From a virus, in IMG/VR virus record IMGVR_UViG_3300034190_002072, positions 1 to 46,063 of that record: a stretch of 46,063 bases of DNA, one strand, 5' to 3'. The notes under the pieces were generated by a model. It ran no database searches and was not told the origin of the DNA. It saw only the letters and a list, made by a program, of their open reading frames with translations. Positions within the stretch are counted from its first letter, which is position 1, and every line of letters begins with the position of its first letter. The position numbers and the translations under genes were made by a program. This document shows, piece after piece, positions 1-8,049 of this stretch.

Positions 1-45
1 CAAGTTGGACAAAACGTTTTAACGGTTAGCGATTTAATAAGCTAA
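1..45 (+). CDS. C-terminal end of an upstream gene (partial)
   Basis: The first frame is open from the window edge for 14 codons (ending VSDLIS) and stops with TAA one base before the next start codon. That spacing fits the tightly packed rightward genes that follow, so this is probably the tail of a gene lying outside the window. Fourteen residues are too few to name a product. A chance open frame of this length is also possible. Confidence 0.4.
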   Translation, partial: QVGQNVLTVSDLIS

Positions 46-46
46 C

Positions 47-214
47 ATGAAGCCTAAAGGACTAGGAGATAGCATAGCTAGCTTCACACACAAAACAGGT
101 ATTAAGCACGTCGTTGACATTGTCTCTGACGGGCTTAATATCAATTGTGGTTGTAACAACAGACAAGAGTGGTTCAATAACAAATTTCCTTATAGAAACA
201 AGAATGGCATTTAA
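47..214 (+). CDS. Small conserved phage-type protein with a CxC motif
   Basis: A 55-residue basic protein. It opens with a GLGDSI segment, has a TGIK/VVDIVSDG helix-like stretch at residues 17-30, a CGC motif at 34-36, and ends in an RQEWFNNKFPY block. This order of segments (GDxI, TGIK, CGC, R-x-E-x-x-N-x-x-FPY) is one I recognise from small proteins of marine phages with no known role; the family match is from memory. The two cysteines could bind metal. It starts one base after the preceding frame and overlaps the next gene by 11 bases, which supports it as a real operon member. Confidence 0.7.
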   Translation: MKPKGLGDSIASFTHKTGIKHVVDIVSDGLNINCGCNNRQEWFNNKFPYRNKNGI

Positions 215-536
215 TTTAAAACCTTTTTTTGATCTCAATAAAATGAGTACATCTGTGTTTGAAAGAGATATGGGTGATGATCCCGTATTTGCAAGAACAC
301 CTAAAAATGGAGTTATTATTCTAAACGAAGATGCTGTTAAAAATTCTAGTAAAAAAGAACTAGACAATACCATAGCACACGAACAAGTGCACGTTGACCA
401 ATTTAAAAACGGTGAACTAGATTACAATGTTGGTGCAGGTAAAGTAATGTTCAAAGGAAAAGAATATGACTACTCTGTTATGCAAGCAGGTAAAGGTCCT
501 TGGGAAAAAGCAGCATACGCTGCAGAGAAAAAGTAG
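204..536 (+). CDS. Small zincin-like metallopeptidase (HEXXH)
   Basis: A 110-residue protein whose central motif HEQVH (residues 59-63, in AHEQVHVDQF) matches the HEXXH zinc-binding and catalytic signature of zincin peptidases. A glutamate in PWEKAAYA (E101) is a plausible third ligand. The start chosen is the ATG at 204: the frame remains open upstream to 114, but those residues overlap the preceding gene and look like shadow coding. The protein has no signal peptide, so it probably acts in the cytoplasm or virion. Possible roles are maturation proteolysis or cell-wall work; the substrate cannot be read from the sequence. Confidence 0.65.
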   Translation: MAFNLKPFFDLNKMSTSVFERDMGDDPVFARTPKNGVIILNEDAVKNSSKKELDNTIAHEQVHVDQFKNGELDYNVGAGKVMFKGKEYDYSVMQAGKGPWEKAAYAAEKK

Positions 537-591
537 CTTATTAATATTTTGTGTAATCATATAATAAAGAATAACAATTAAATCCAATTAT

Positions 592-945
592 ATGAAAAAC
601 TTAATTATTGCATTATTTATTACACTATCCTCATTAAGCCTTAAGGCTCAAGAGAAATTTAATGGTATGTGGAAATCTGAAGGAACAACTTACGTAACCA
701 CTATTTTAGCAAGTGAATACTCTGTTCTTTCAATAACAAACACTAGCTTTGACGAGTTAAAAACATTAAAAGAAAACATATTAAACCAAACGAGTAGTGA
801 GTTAACTACAACTATACATAACAAAGATAACGGGTATAAAGCAGAGATAAAATACAAAATGTTAGACGATAACACAATCTCAAGTACGTACTCTACGTAT
901 CCAAACGAAGTATATATATTAAGAAAAATTAACGTTAATAAATAA
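592..945 (+). CDS. Secreted small protein with a Sec signal peptide
   Basis: 117 residues. The N-terminus is a classic Sec signal: MKN, a hydrophobic core (LIIALFITLSSLSL), then KAQ just before the mature chain, giving probable signal peptidase I cleavage after residue 19. No lipobox cysteine is present. The mature part is rich in Thr/Ser, alternates like beta strands, and includes a MWKSEGTTY segment like small lipocalin- or beta-barrel-type proteins of Bacteroidota. It should be exported to the periplasm or surface of the infected cell. Superinfection exclusion or host-envelope modification are guesses. The A/T-rich leader AATTAAATCCAATTAT precedes the ATG. Confidence 0.65.
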   Translation: MKNLIIALFITLSSLSLKAQEKFNGMWKSEGTTYVTTILASEYSVLSITNTSFDELKTLKENILNQTSSELTTTIHNKDNGYKAEIKYKMLDDNTISSTYSTYPNEVYILRKINVNK

Positions 946-950
946 ACAAT

Positions 951-1499
951 ATGCCTAAGAACATGAAATATGATGCTACTACTAAGAAAGCTGGAGCATC
1001 AAAAAAAATGAAAACAAACCAAGACGGAGGTAGCATGACAGCTGAAGATCCAGCTGCTGCAGGAAAAGAAATGGCTGCAAACCAAGCGGGTGCCGCTAAA
1101 TACAAAAAAGGACCAGCTCAGAAAAAACCGGATGCAAACAAAAATGGTGTACCGGATTACGCTGAAGATGGAGTAGGGGCTTCAAGAATGGGGTACTCTC
1201 AAAAGTTTGGTGCTGGCAGAATGAATGGTTACCAAAAAGGAGCGGCTAAAGTAGCTGACATAATGAAAAAAGGACCTGCTCAAATAGACATCAAGAGTGG
1301 AGAAAGAGTTAATGTAAAAACTTCAGATGGTAAAACACTATCAGTTAAAAGCGGTAGCGGTTTCCATCAGCAAGCTGTAAAACAGGGTTCTGTTCTTCAA
1401 AGCATGAGACCAGATTATCCAATGGGTGATCCGTACGCGGCGAATATTTCGGAAAAAGAAAAGCTTAAAAGAAAAAAAGCAACTTATCCAAAAAACTAA
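951..1499 (+). CDS. Basic Gly/Ala/Lys-rich phage protein with Ca-binding-like loop
   Basis: 182 residues, very rich in Lys, Gly and Ala, low in hydrophobic residues and probably largely disordered. A KKGPAQ hexapeptide occurs twice, at residues 52-57 and 106-111. Residues 61-73 (DANKNGVPDYAED) resemble the Asp/Asn calcium loops of thrombospondin type-3 or dockerin repeats. The last codons overlap the next gene by one base (TAATG). Function unknown; a minor virion or DNA-associated protein would fit the charge and place, but this is inference. Confidence 0.65.
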   Translation: MPKNMKYDATTKKAGASKKMKTNQDGGSMTAEDPAAAGKEMAANQAGAAKYKKGPAQKKPDANKNGVPDYAEDGVGASRMGYSQKFGAGRMNGYQKGAAKVADIMKKGPAQIDIKSGERVNVKTSDGKTLSVKSGSGFHQQAVKQGSVLQSMRPDYPMGDPYAANISEKEKLKRKKATYPKN

Positions 1500-1705
1500 T
1501 GTACTCAAAAAAAGGATATTTAAAAAATAGTCCTGACGTAAATAAAAAAACTAACTTAATAGCTGGTAATAAGATTACTATGAAAGGTGTTGAGCATAAG
1601 GTTTTAGGTATTGACGACAGAGGTTACACTACTATTATGTATCCAGGATATGATTACATTTTTCCAAATGGCAAAGAAGTATTAGAAATTAAATTAAATA
1701 AATAA
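1499..1705 (+). CDS. Small conserved phage-type protein (ITMKGV...MYPG...FP)
   Basis: 68 residues. The core carries ITMKGVEHKVLGIDDRG followed by MYPGYDYIFPNG, a predicted small beta-rich fold. I recognise this arrangement (ITMxxV, VLGID, MYPGxxYxFPN) from short proteins near terminase and structural genes of marine phages, where it has no assigned function. Its ATG overlaps the stop of the previous gene in the form TAATG, so translation is probably coupled. Confidence 0.7.
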   Translation: MYSKKGYLKNSPDVNKKTNLIAGNKITMKGVEHKVLGIDDRGYTTIMYPGYDYIFPNGKEVLEIKLNK

Positions 1706-1707
1706 CA

Positions 1708-2106
1708 TTGGACAAAATAATTCAATGGCTTACAGGTGGCGTTATCAGCGAAGTTGGTAACGTCATCGATAAGCTTACAACTACCAAGGAAGAAAAACTT
1801 GAGGCCAAAAGGCTAATGGTTGAAATACTAGAGAAAGCAGACAGTGAAGCCCAATCGCAAGTAACCGAAAGGTGGAAGTCAGATATGGCATCAGACAGTG
1901 TGCTCTCTAAAAATATACGCCCTATGGTTCTTATATACTTAACAGTTATATTTACTGTATGCGCGTTTTTTGATGGTAATGTAGGCCAATTTAAAATAGC
2001 TGAAGAGTATATACCGATATTTCAAACCCTTTTAGTAACAGTATACGGTGCTTACTTTGTAGGTCGTAGCTGGGAGAAAGCTAAAAAAATTCAAAATAGT
2101 AATTAA
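1708..2106 (+). CDS. Holin candidate, 3TM gene-transfer-release type
   Basis: 132 residues with a soluble amphipathic N-terminal half, then two clear membrane segments: residues about 72-90 (PMVLIYLTVIFTVCAFF) and about 102-120 (IFQTLLVTVYGAYFVGRSW). The pattern of charged helix, SKNIRPMVL and a terminal GRSWEK resembles the holin family of three transmembrane segments named for gene-transfer release. The start is a TTG two bases after the preceding stop; no in-frame ATG gives a sensible protein. It lies 32 kb from the endolysin, at the other end of the same block. Holin activity is inferred from fold and family resemblance. Confidence 0.65.
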   Translation: MDKIIQWLTGGVISEVGNVIDKLTTTKEEKLEAKRLMVEILEKADSEAQSQVTERWKSDMASDSVLSKNIRPMVLIYLTVIFTVCAFFDGNVGQFKIAEEYIPIFQTLLVTVYGAYFVGRSWEKAKKIQNSN

Positions 2107-2121
2107 ATTAAATCAAATAGA

Positions 2122-2364
2122 ATGAAAAAAGTAAATAAAATAACAAAGAAAGAATTAGAGAAAATAGTAGAACAACAAAAATCATTAAACGAAATGTTAA
2201 CTGGCATTGGTGTTCTAGAAACTCAAAAGCACGGACTGCTTCATAAAGTAGCCGAATTAAATAAAAATATAGAAGATACAAAAAGTGATCTTGAAGGAAA
2301 ATACGGAGCTGTCAATATTAGCTTAGAAGACGGTTCATGTACTAAAGTAGAGAAAGATGGATAA
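2122..2364 (+). CDS. Small coiled-coil protein
   Basis: 80 residues, almost entirely predicted helix in residues 1-60 (Lys/Glu/Leu heptads such as LEKIVEQQKSLNEML and LLHKVAELNKNIED), ending in a short beta-like tail (VNISLEDGSC). The ATG follows a strong AATTAAATTAAATC leader. It overlaps the next gene by 8 bases. No family recognised; a small oligomeric structural or assembly factor is possible. Confidence 0.6.
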   Translation: MKKVNKITKKELEKIVEQQKSLNEMLTGIGVLETQKHGLLHKVAELNKNIEDTKSDLEGKYGAVNISLEDGSCTKVEKDG

Positions 2365-2584
2365 TGTCGTAAGAAAAATTAGCATAGGTGCTGATTACAA
2401 AAATGACGCTATGCACTATTCTGTAGGTCAAGAGGTTTATGGTGGTCACACTATATCTCACATTCTATTAGAAGATCAAGATTCATCATATAACATTTAC
2501 ATTAAGAAAAACGACGAGGTATTGCCATGGAAGAAATTTAATTCTAACATGGCTATATCTATAGAGTATGATATAAAGTATTAA
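2357..2584 (+). CDS. Small hypothetical phage protein
   Basis: 75 residues, beta-rich, with VGQEVYGGHTISHILLE in the middle and a C-terminal VLPWKKFNSNMAISIEYDI block. I recall similar short proteins just upstream of GroES-like genes in marine phages, without known function. It overlaps both neighbours (8 bases upstream, 1 base downstream as TAATG), so it is translated as part of a coupled run leading into the terminase genes. Confidence 0.6.
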   Translation: MDNVVRKISIGADYKNDAMHYSVGQEVYGGHTISHILLEDQDSSYNIYIKKNDEVLPWKKFNSNMAISIEYDIKY

Positions 2585-3180
2585 TGAAAAGTGTATATGA
2601 TTTTATCGTTAAGCCGATAGGTGATAGATATGCAAACACAAAAAAAATAGGAGACGCTGAATTAGTTTTAAATACTAAAATAGAAAGTTGGAAATTTGTA
2701 AATAGATTTGCTGAAGTAGTATCAACACCTCTCGCTATTGCAACGCCTGTTAGACAGGGTGATATAGTTGTAATACATCAGAATATTTTTAGAAGATTTT
2801 ATAACATGCAAGGTAAACAAACAAATAGTAGATCTTTTTTTAAAGATGATTTGTATTTTGCAAGTGTTGACCAAGTGTACTTGTATAAAAGAGAAGATAA
2901 ATGGCGATCTATAAACGACCGTTGTTTTATAATGCCAATTAAAGAAACAGAGCTTCTAGTGAACAATAAAGAAGCAAATAATATTGGTATACTAAAAATA
3001 GGTAATAGCTCCTTAGAAGAGCTAAGAATAACTCCAGGACATATAGTGACATTCAAAGCTGGGTCTGAATGGGAGTTTAATATAGACGGAGAACGTTTAT
3101 ACTGTATGAAATCAAATGATATTTTATTGGAACATGGATATAAAGAAGACGAAGAAGAATATAATCCTAGCTGGGCATAG
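2584..3180 (+). CDS. GroES-like co-chaperonin with two GroES-like halves
   Basis: 198 residues. The first half (about 1-105) has DFIVKPIGDR, a long insert where the GroES mobile loop lies, VRQGDIVVIHQN, then VDQVYLYK. The second half (about 113-185) repeats the plan in shorter form: RCFIMPI, GILKIGNSS, ITPGHIVTFKAGSEWEF, then MKSNDILLEHG, which matches the GroES ending (KVGDIVIF...ESDILAIVE). Phage co-chaperonins such as T4 gp31 replace GroES to fold the capsid protein with host GroEL, and the position just before terminase and capsid genes fits that role. Sequence identity to GroES is low, so the call rests on motif order; activity is inferred. Confidence 0.6.
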   Translation: MKSVYDFIVKPIGDRYANTKKIGDAELVLNTKIESWKFVNRFAEVVSTPLAIATPVRQGDIVVIHQNIFRRFYNMQGKQTNSRSFFKDDLYFASVDQVYLYKREDKWRSINDRCFIMPIKETELLVNNKEANNIGILKIGNSSLEELRITPGHIVTFKAGSEWEFNIDGERLYCMKSNDILLEHGYKEDEEEYNPSWA

Positions 3181-3406
3181 AGCCGTTGAAGAGTTAATAA
3201 AAGTGGCTAAAGAAGCTATTGTTGATTCTGACGACGACATATCAGCAGACAGATTAAAAAATGCGGCAGCTACTAAGAAATTAGCTATATTCGATGCTTT
3301 TGAAATATTACAAAGGATTCAAGAAGAGGAAGCTGTACTAAACGAAAAGCCTAGAGAAAGTAAAGAAAAAACTTTCAAGGGCTTTGCAGAAGGAAGGTCT
3401 AAATAA
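3134..3406 (+). CDS. Probable small terminase subunit
   Basis: 90 residues, mostly helical and charged: a basic N-terminus (MDIKKTKKNI), RAVEELIKVAKEAI, an acidic DSDDDISADRLKNAAATKKLAIFDAF helix pair, and a Lys-rich end. It lies directly before the large terminase with a one-base TAATG overlap, the usual place of the DNA-recognition subunit. An earlier ATG at 3116 is possible, but 3134 gives the better basic start; either choice overlaps the GroES-like gene. The call rests on synteny and size; no HTH is clear by eye. Confidence 0.5.
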   Translation: MDIKKTKKNIILAGHRAVEELIKVAKEAIVDSDDDISADRLKNAAATKKLAIFDAFEILQRIQEEEAVLNEKPRESKEKTFKGFAEGRSK

Positions 3407-5616
3407 TGTATACTCAAAGTTTATTTAAAATAGTAGAGGATCACATAAAGCCTCATATAATAAAAAAAAATAACAAGTATAAGAAGTGGGAGTACGGTTA
3501 TAACAAGGAACACGACGTTGTTGTTATAAGTAAGACAGGTGAGATAGGGGAGATATATGATATACAAAACCTAAAGATTGCGTTACCTAAACCTAAAGAT
3601 GTTGTTAAGTTTAAATCAGGATCTTGGGAAAGAACAGAACTACCGAATGAGTTAAAGAAAATAAAAACAATATTTGACTGGGAGAATTATCCTATAGACT
3701 TCAAAGAAAAATGGTATGATTACATCGATAAAGAGTTTACTAGAAGAGAACAAGGTTTTTGGTTCAATAATAAGAATCTGGATACTTACGTTACTGGTAC
3801 TCATTTTATGTACCTGCAGTGGTCCAAAATTGATGTTGGTAAACCAGACTTTCGAGAAGCAAATAGATTATTCTTTATATTCTGGGAGGCATGCAAGGCC
3901 GATAAGCGGTCTTATGGAATGTGTTATCTTAAAAACCGTAGATCAGGATTCTCATTTATGTCCTCAGCTGAGACAGTTAACCTTGCAACGATATCCTCGG
4001 ATTCACGGTACGGCATATTGTCCAAATCTGGTCCCGATGCTAAATCGATGTTCACAGATAAGGTTGTACCGATTTCCGTTAATTACCCGTTCTTTTTTAA
4101 ACCGATCCAAGATGGTATGGACAGGCCAAAAACCGAGCTCGCATACAGAGTACCAGCCTCAAAGTTTACACGTAAGAAACTTGACACAAACGAAACGGTC
4201 AAAGAGATCACAGGTCTTGATACCACAATCGACTGGAAGAACACGGGAGACAACTCGTACGATGGTGAGAAACTCAAACTCCTCGTCCACGACGAATCAG
4301 GTAAATGGGAAAGGCCGAACAACATCCTCAACAACTGGAGGGTTACGAAAACAACACTAAGATTAGGTAGTAGAGTTATAGGTAAGTGCATGATGGGGTC
4401 AACCTCAAATGCTTTAGATAAAGGTGGTGAAAACTTTAAAAAACTTTACTATGATTCAGACGTTAAAAAAAGAAACCGCAACGGACAGACTCGCTCAGGA
4501 CTCTATTCTTTGTTCATACCTATGGAATGGAACTACGAGGGATACATTGATTCTTATGGCACACCTGTATTCGATACACCAGAAGAAGAAATTTTAGGAC
4601 CACAAGGAGATGTTATAGACCTTGGCGTTATAGAATACTGGCAAAACGAAGTTGATGGTTTAAAAGGAGATCAAGACGCTTTAAATGAATTTTACAGACA
4701 ATTTCCAAGGACAGAAGACCATGCATTTAGAGACGAAGCAAAACAGTCTTTATTTAATTTAACAAAAATATACGAGCAAATAGATTTCAATGGCGACTTA
4801 AAGCATAGCTCTCTAGTTACTAAAGGTAGCTTTCAATGGAGAGATGGTGTTAAAGATACTAGCGTTATATTTGTTCCAAATAATAGTGGTAGATTTTTAG
4901 TTACTTGGGTTCCGCCTGAAAACCTTCAAAATCGTGTAATAGTAAAGAACGGTATTAAGTATCCAGGTAATGACGGCTTAGGAGCTTTTGGTTGTGACAG
5001 TTATGACATATCGGGCACGGTTGATAATAGAGGATCCAACGGAGCTCTCCATGGTTTAACCAGCTTCAGCATGCTAGACGTGCCGCCTAATCACTTTTTT
5101 TTAGAATACATTGCAAGACCCCAAACAGCTGAGATATTTTTTGAAGATGTTTTAATGGCTTGTGTATTTTATGGAATGCCTATATTATGTGAAAATAATA
5201 AACCTAGATTGCTATATCATTTTAAACGTAGAGGATATAGAGGTTTTTCAATGAACAGACCAGACAAACTATACAATAAGCTTTCTGTTACCGAAAGAGA
5301 TATTGGTGGTATACCAAACTCAAGTGAGGATATCAAGCAAGCTCACGCTGCTGCCATAGAGACATACATAGAAAACTTTATAGGTTTACAAGACAGAGGT
5401 TATGGTGATATGTATTTTCAAAAAACATTAAATGACTGGAGTAGATTCAACATAAACAACAGAACAAAGCATGATGCATCTATCAGTTCTGGACTAGCGT
5501 TGATGGCTTGCAATAAAAATAGATATAGACCCATACCAAAAAGAGAAATTATATCTTATAATTTAGGTATAAAAAAATATGATAACACCGGTATTGCTTC
5601 TAAAATTATAAAGTAA
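3406..5616 (+). CDS. Large terminase subunit (packaging ATPase/nuclease)
   Basis: 736 residues, long for the family. The ATPase core has a deviant Walker A at residues 176-183 (KNRRSGFS), Walker B LLVHDE at 292-297 (D296, catalytic E297), and a coupling-motif-like GSTSNA at 331-336. The C-terminal nuclease carries CDSYD at 530-534, the first acidic cluster of the RNase-H-like fold. The enzyme translocates DNA into the prohead and cuts concatemers; it docks on the portal encoded immediately downstream (ATG one base after the stop). Codons and GC change sharply within residues about 162-315, covering Walker A to Walker B; see the separate entry. Confidence 0.92.
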   Translation: MYTQSLFKIVEDHIKPHIIKKNNKYKKWEYGYNKEHDVVVISKTGEIGEIYDIQNLKIALPKPKDVVKFKSGSWERTELPNELKKIKTIFDWENYPIDFKEKWYDYIDKEFTRREQGFWFNNKNLDTYVTGTHFMYLQWSKIDVGKPDFREANRLFFIFWEACKADKRSYGMCYLKNRRSGFSFMSSAETVNLATISSDSRYGILSKSGPDAKSMFTDKVVPISVNYPFFFKPIQDGMDRPKTELAYRVPASKFTRKKLDTNETVKEITGLDTTIDWKNTGDNSYDGEKLKLLVHDESGKWERPNNILNNWRVTKTTLRLGSRVIGKCMMGSTSNALDKGGENFKKLYYDSDVKKRNRNGQTRSGLYSLFIPMEWNYEGYIDSYGTPVFDTPEEEILGPQGDVIDLGVIEYWQNEVDGLKGDQDALNEFYRQFPRTEDHAFRDEAKQSLFNLTKIYEQIDFNGDLKHSSLVTKGSFQWRDGVKDTSVIFVPNNSGRFLVTWVPPENLQNRVIVKNGIKYPGNDGLGAFGCDSYDISGTVDNRGSNGALHGLTSFSMLDVPPNHFFLEYIARPQTAEIFFEDVLMACVFYGMPILCENNKPRLLYHFKRRGYRGFSMNRPDKLYNKLSVTERDIGGIPNSSEDIKQAHAAAIETYIENFIGLQDRGYGDMYFQKTLNDWSRFNINNRTKHDASISSGLALMACNKNRYRPIPKREIISYNLGIKKYDNTGIASKIIK
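3890..4350 (+). other. GC-rich patch inside the terminase ATPase core
   Basis: Hand counts give 28 of 60 (4201-4260) and 30 of 60 (4261-4320) G+C here, against 15 of 60 at 4741-4800 in the same gene. Codons ending in C or G (CTC, GTC, CCG, AAC, TCG) replace the A/T-ending codons used on both sides. The reading frame is intact. The patch spans both ATP-binding motifs. Recent homologous exchange with a higher-GC phage, or local selection on the DNA or RNA, could cause it. Confidence 0.65.
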
Positions 5617-8025
5617 ATGAATATAAATTATAATGCTAACAGTGCGTTTCCCAATCAGGTAGTACCTTTGGAGGAAAAATTAAGCCTTAAGTATGGTTCG
5701 CAGGTTGCTGACGCTATACAGTCAGAGTGGTTTGCACAAGGTAGAACTAATGGGAATAGATATCTAACTTCTTTTAACAACTACCATACGCGTAGACTTT
5801 ACGCTAGAGGAGAGCAATCAACACAGAAATATAAAGATGAATTATCTATAAACGGTGATTTGTCTTATTTAAACTTAGACTGGAAGCCAGTTCCTATATT
5901 ATCTAAGTTTGTAGATATACTAACCAATGGTATATCTAATAAAGATTATGACATTAAAGCTTATGCTAATGACCCAGCTTCTATAAAAAAGAGAACAGAC
6001 TATGCTTCTGGTTTAGCTATGGATATGTTTGGTCAAGATATAATACAAGAAGTAAAAAGAACTACAGGTCAAGATATATCTAAAACAAATATACCTCCAA
6101 TTGATCTTCCTAAGACAATGGAAGAGATGGAGTTGCACTTACAATTATCTTACAAGCAAGCTATAGAAATAGCAGAAGAAGAAGCTATAACTCAAACCTT
6201 AGACAAAAATAAGTTTGAGCTATTAAAACGCAGATTAAACTATGATCTTGTAACACTAGGTATAGCGGCAGCAAAAACAAACTTTAACATATCAGAAGGC
6301 ATAACTTTAGATTACGTTGACCCTGCCTATATGATTCATTCATATACAGAAGATCCAAACTTTGAAGATGTATACTATGTTGGAGAAGTCAAAGCAGTTA
6401 CCATAGCAGAGATTAAACAACAATTTCCTCACATACCAGACGAGGAGTTGATTAAAATACAAAAATCATATAGCAACCAAAACTACATAAATAACTGGGG
6501 TACTTATGATGAAAACACGGTGCAGGTTTTATATTTTGAATATAAGACATATATGGATCAAGTGTTTAAGCTAAAGCAAACGGATCAAGGTTTAGAAAAA
6601 GTACTAGAAAAAACAGACGCTTTTAATCCACCGCCTAGTGACAAGTTTGACAGAGTTTCAAGAAGCATAGAGGTTTTATTTGAAGGTGTTAAGATACTAG
6701 GAACAGACATGATGCTAGACTGGAGAATGGCAGAGAACATGACCAGACCAATGGCTGACACTACTAAAGTGGAAATGAATTACACTATATGTGCGCCTAG
6801 AATTTACAAAGGTAGAATAGAATCAATCGTTAGTAAAACCATAGGCTTTGCAGACATGATTCAGTTGACACATCTAAAGCTTCAGCAGGTGATCTCAAGA
6901 ATGGTACCAGATGGTGTGTTCTTGGATATGGATGGTTTAGCTGAAGTTGATCTAGGTAATGGTACTAATTATAACCCAGCAGAAGCGCTTAATATGTACT
7001 TTCAGACTGGATCTGTTGTTGGTAGATCGCTAACTCAAGACGGGGCAATGAATGCAGGTAAAGTACCGGTTCAAGAATTATCATCTTCCTCAGGGCAAGG
7101 AAAGATAGCCGCATTAACGAGCACGTATAACTATTATGTTCAAATGATTAGAGACGTAACAGGTCTTAACGAAGCTAGAGATGGTAGTTTACCTGATAGA
7201 GATACATTGGTTGGGCTACAAAAGATAGCTGCACAACAATCAAACATAGCCACTAAACATATTAACGACGCTAGCCTATACTTGACATTAAGATTATGTG
7301 AGAATATATCTAAAAAGCTAGCTGATGTAGTTAGGTTTCCACTAACAGCCGAAGCGCTAAAGAACTCTATATCAACGTTTAACGTTCAGACATTGTCAGA
7401 GATATCTAATTTAAACTTACATGACTTTGGTATATTCCTAGACCTTGAACCTGACGAAGAGGAAAAAGCACAACTTGAACAAAACATACAGGTTGCCTTA
7501 CAAACCGGTGGTATTGATTTAGAAGATGCTATAGATCTTAGGCAAATACGTAATTTGAAACTAGCAAATCAAATGCTTAAGCAAAAACGTAGACTAAAAC
7601 AAGAGAGAGATCAAAAAGCAGCTCAAGCTAATATGCAGGCTCAAGCTCAAGCAAACGGTCAACTAGCGGAACAAACAGCTATGGCTGAAACTCAAAAGCA
7701 ACAAATACTAACTGATCAAAAAATGCAGTTGGAGCAAGCTAAGTCTCAGTTTGAAATACAGCGAATGCAAGCTGAAGCAGCTATAAAAAGAGAGCTTATG
7801 GCCGAGGAGTTTAATTACAACGTTCAGTTAGCTAAAGAAAGATTCAATGGAGAAAAAGGTAAAGAAGCAGACATTGAAGACAGAAAAGATAAAAGAGCTA
7901 GAATAATAGGAACACAGCAATCACAAATGATACAGCAGAGACAAAACGATGGAACGCCTATTGATTTTGAATCTACTAACGATAATTTAGGTGACTTCGG
8001 CTTAGAAGCCTTTGGTCCTAAATAA
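5617..8025 (+). CDS. Portal protein
   Basis: 802 residues. Position between large terminase and scaffold/capsid, size, and internal features fit the dodecameric portal through which DNA enters and leaves the head. N-terminal region: WKPVPILSKFVDILTNGI (about 91-108), the typical start of the portal core. The central part contains repeated beta/helix segments and an RDVTGLNEARDG segment near 510-523, comparable to portal stem regions. The last 150 residues are a Gln/Ala/Lys-rich helix (about 640-760), consistent with a long barrel or disordered C-terminal extension as seen in podoviral portals. Confidence 0.87.
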   Translation: MNINYNANSAFPNQVVPLEEKLSLKYGSQVADAIQSEWFAQGRTNGNRYLTSFNNYHTRRLYARGEQSTQKYKDELSINGDLSYLNLDWKPVPILSKFVDILTNGISNKDYDIKAYANDPASIKKRTDYASGLAMDMFGQDIIQEVKRTTGQDISKTNIPPIDLPKTMEEMELHLQLSYKQAIEIAEEEAITQTLDKNKFELLKRRLNYDLVTLGIAAAKTNFNISEGITLDYVDPAYMIHSYTEDPNFEDVYYVGEVKAVTIAEIKQQFPHIPDEELIKIQKSYSNQNYINNWGTYDENTVQVLYFEYKTYMDQVFKLKQTDQGLEKVLEKTDAFNPPPSDKFDRVSRSIEVLFEGVKILGTDMMLDWRMAENMTRPMADTTKVEMNYTICAPRIYKGRIESIVSKTIGFADMIQLTHLKLQQVISRMVPDGVFLDMDGLAEVDLGNGTNYNPAEALNMYFQTGSVVGRSLTQDGAMNAGKVPVQELSSSSGQGKIAALTSTYNYYVQMIRDVTGLNEARDGSLPDRDTLVGLQKIAAQQSNIATKHINDASLYLTLRLCENISKKLADVVRFPLTAEALKNSISTFNVQTLSEISNLNLHDFGIFLDLEPDEEEKAQLEQNIQVALQTGGIDLEDAIDLRQIRNLKLANQMLKQKRRLKQERDQKAAQANMQAQAQANGQLAEQTAMAETQKQQILTDQKMQLEQAKSQFEIQRMQAEAAIKRELMAEEFNYNVQLAKERFNGEKGKEADIEDRKDKRARIIGTQQSQMIQQRQNDGTPIDFESTNDNLGDFGLEAFGPK

Positions 8026-8049
8026 TTTTTAATTTTATAATATTATATT

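Noticed and set aside
114-203. Upstream extension of the small zincin gene (start at 114)
   Set aside because: These residues overlap the 55-residue gene at 47-214, which has a coherent family-like sequence; the ATG at 204 gives normal overlap and a sensible N-terminus.
3716-4391. Open frames on both strands inside the terminase gene (214 and 102 residues)
   Set aside because: They arise from the raised GC of the terminase patch; the terminase motifs lie in the main frame, and these translations show no family or start context.
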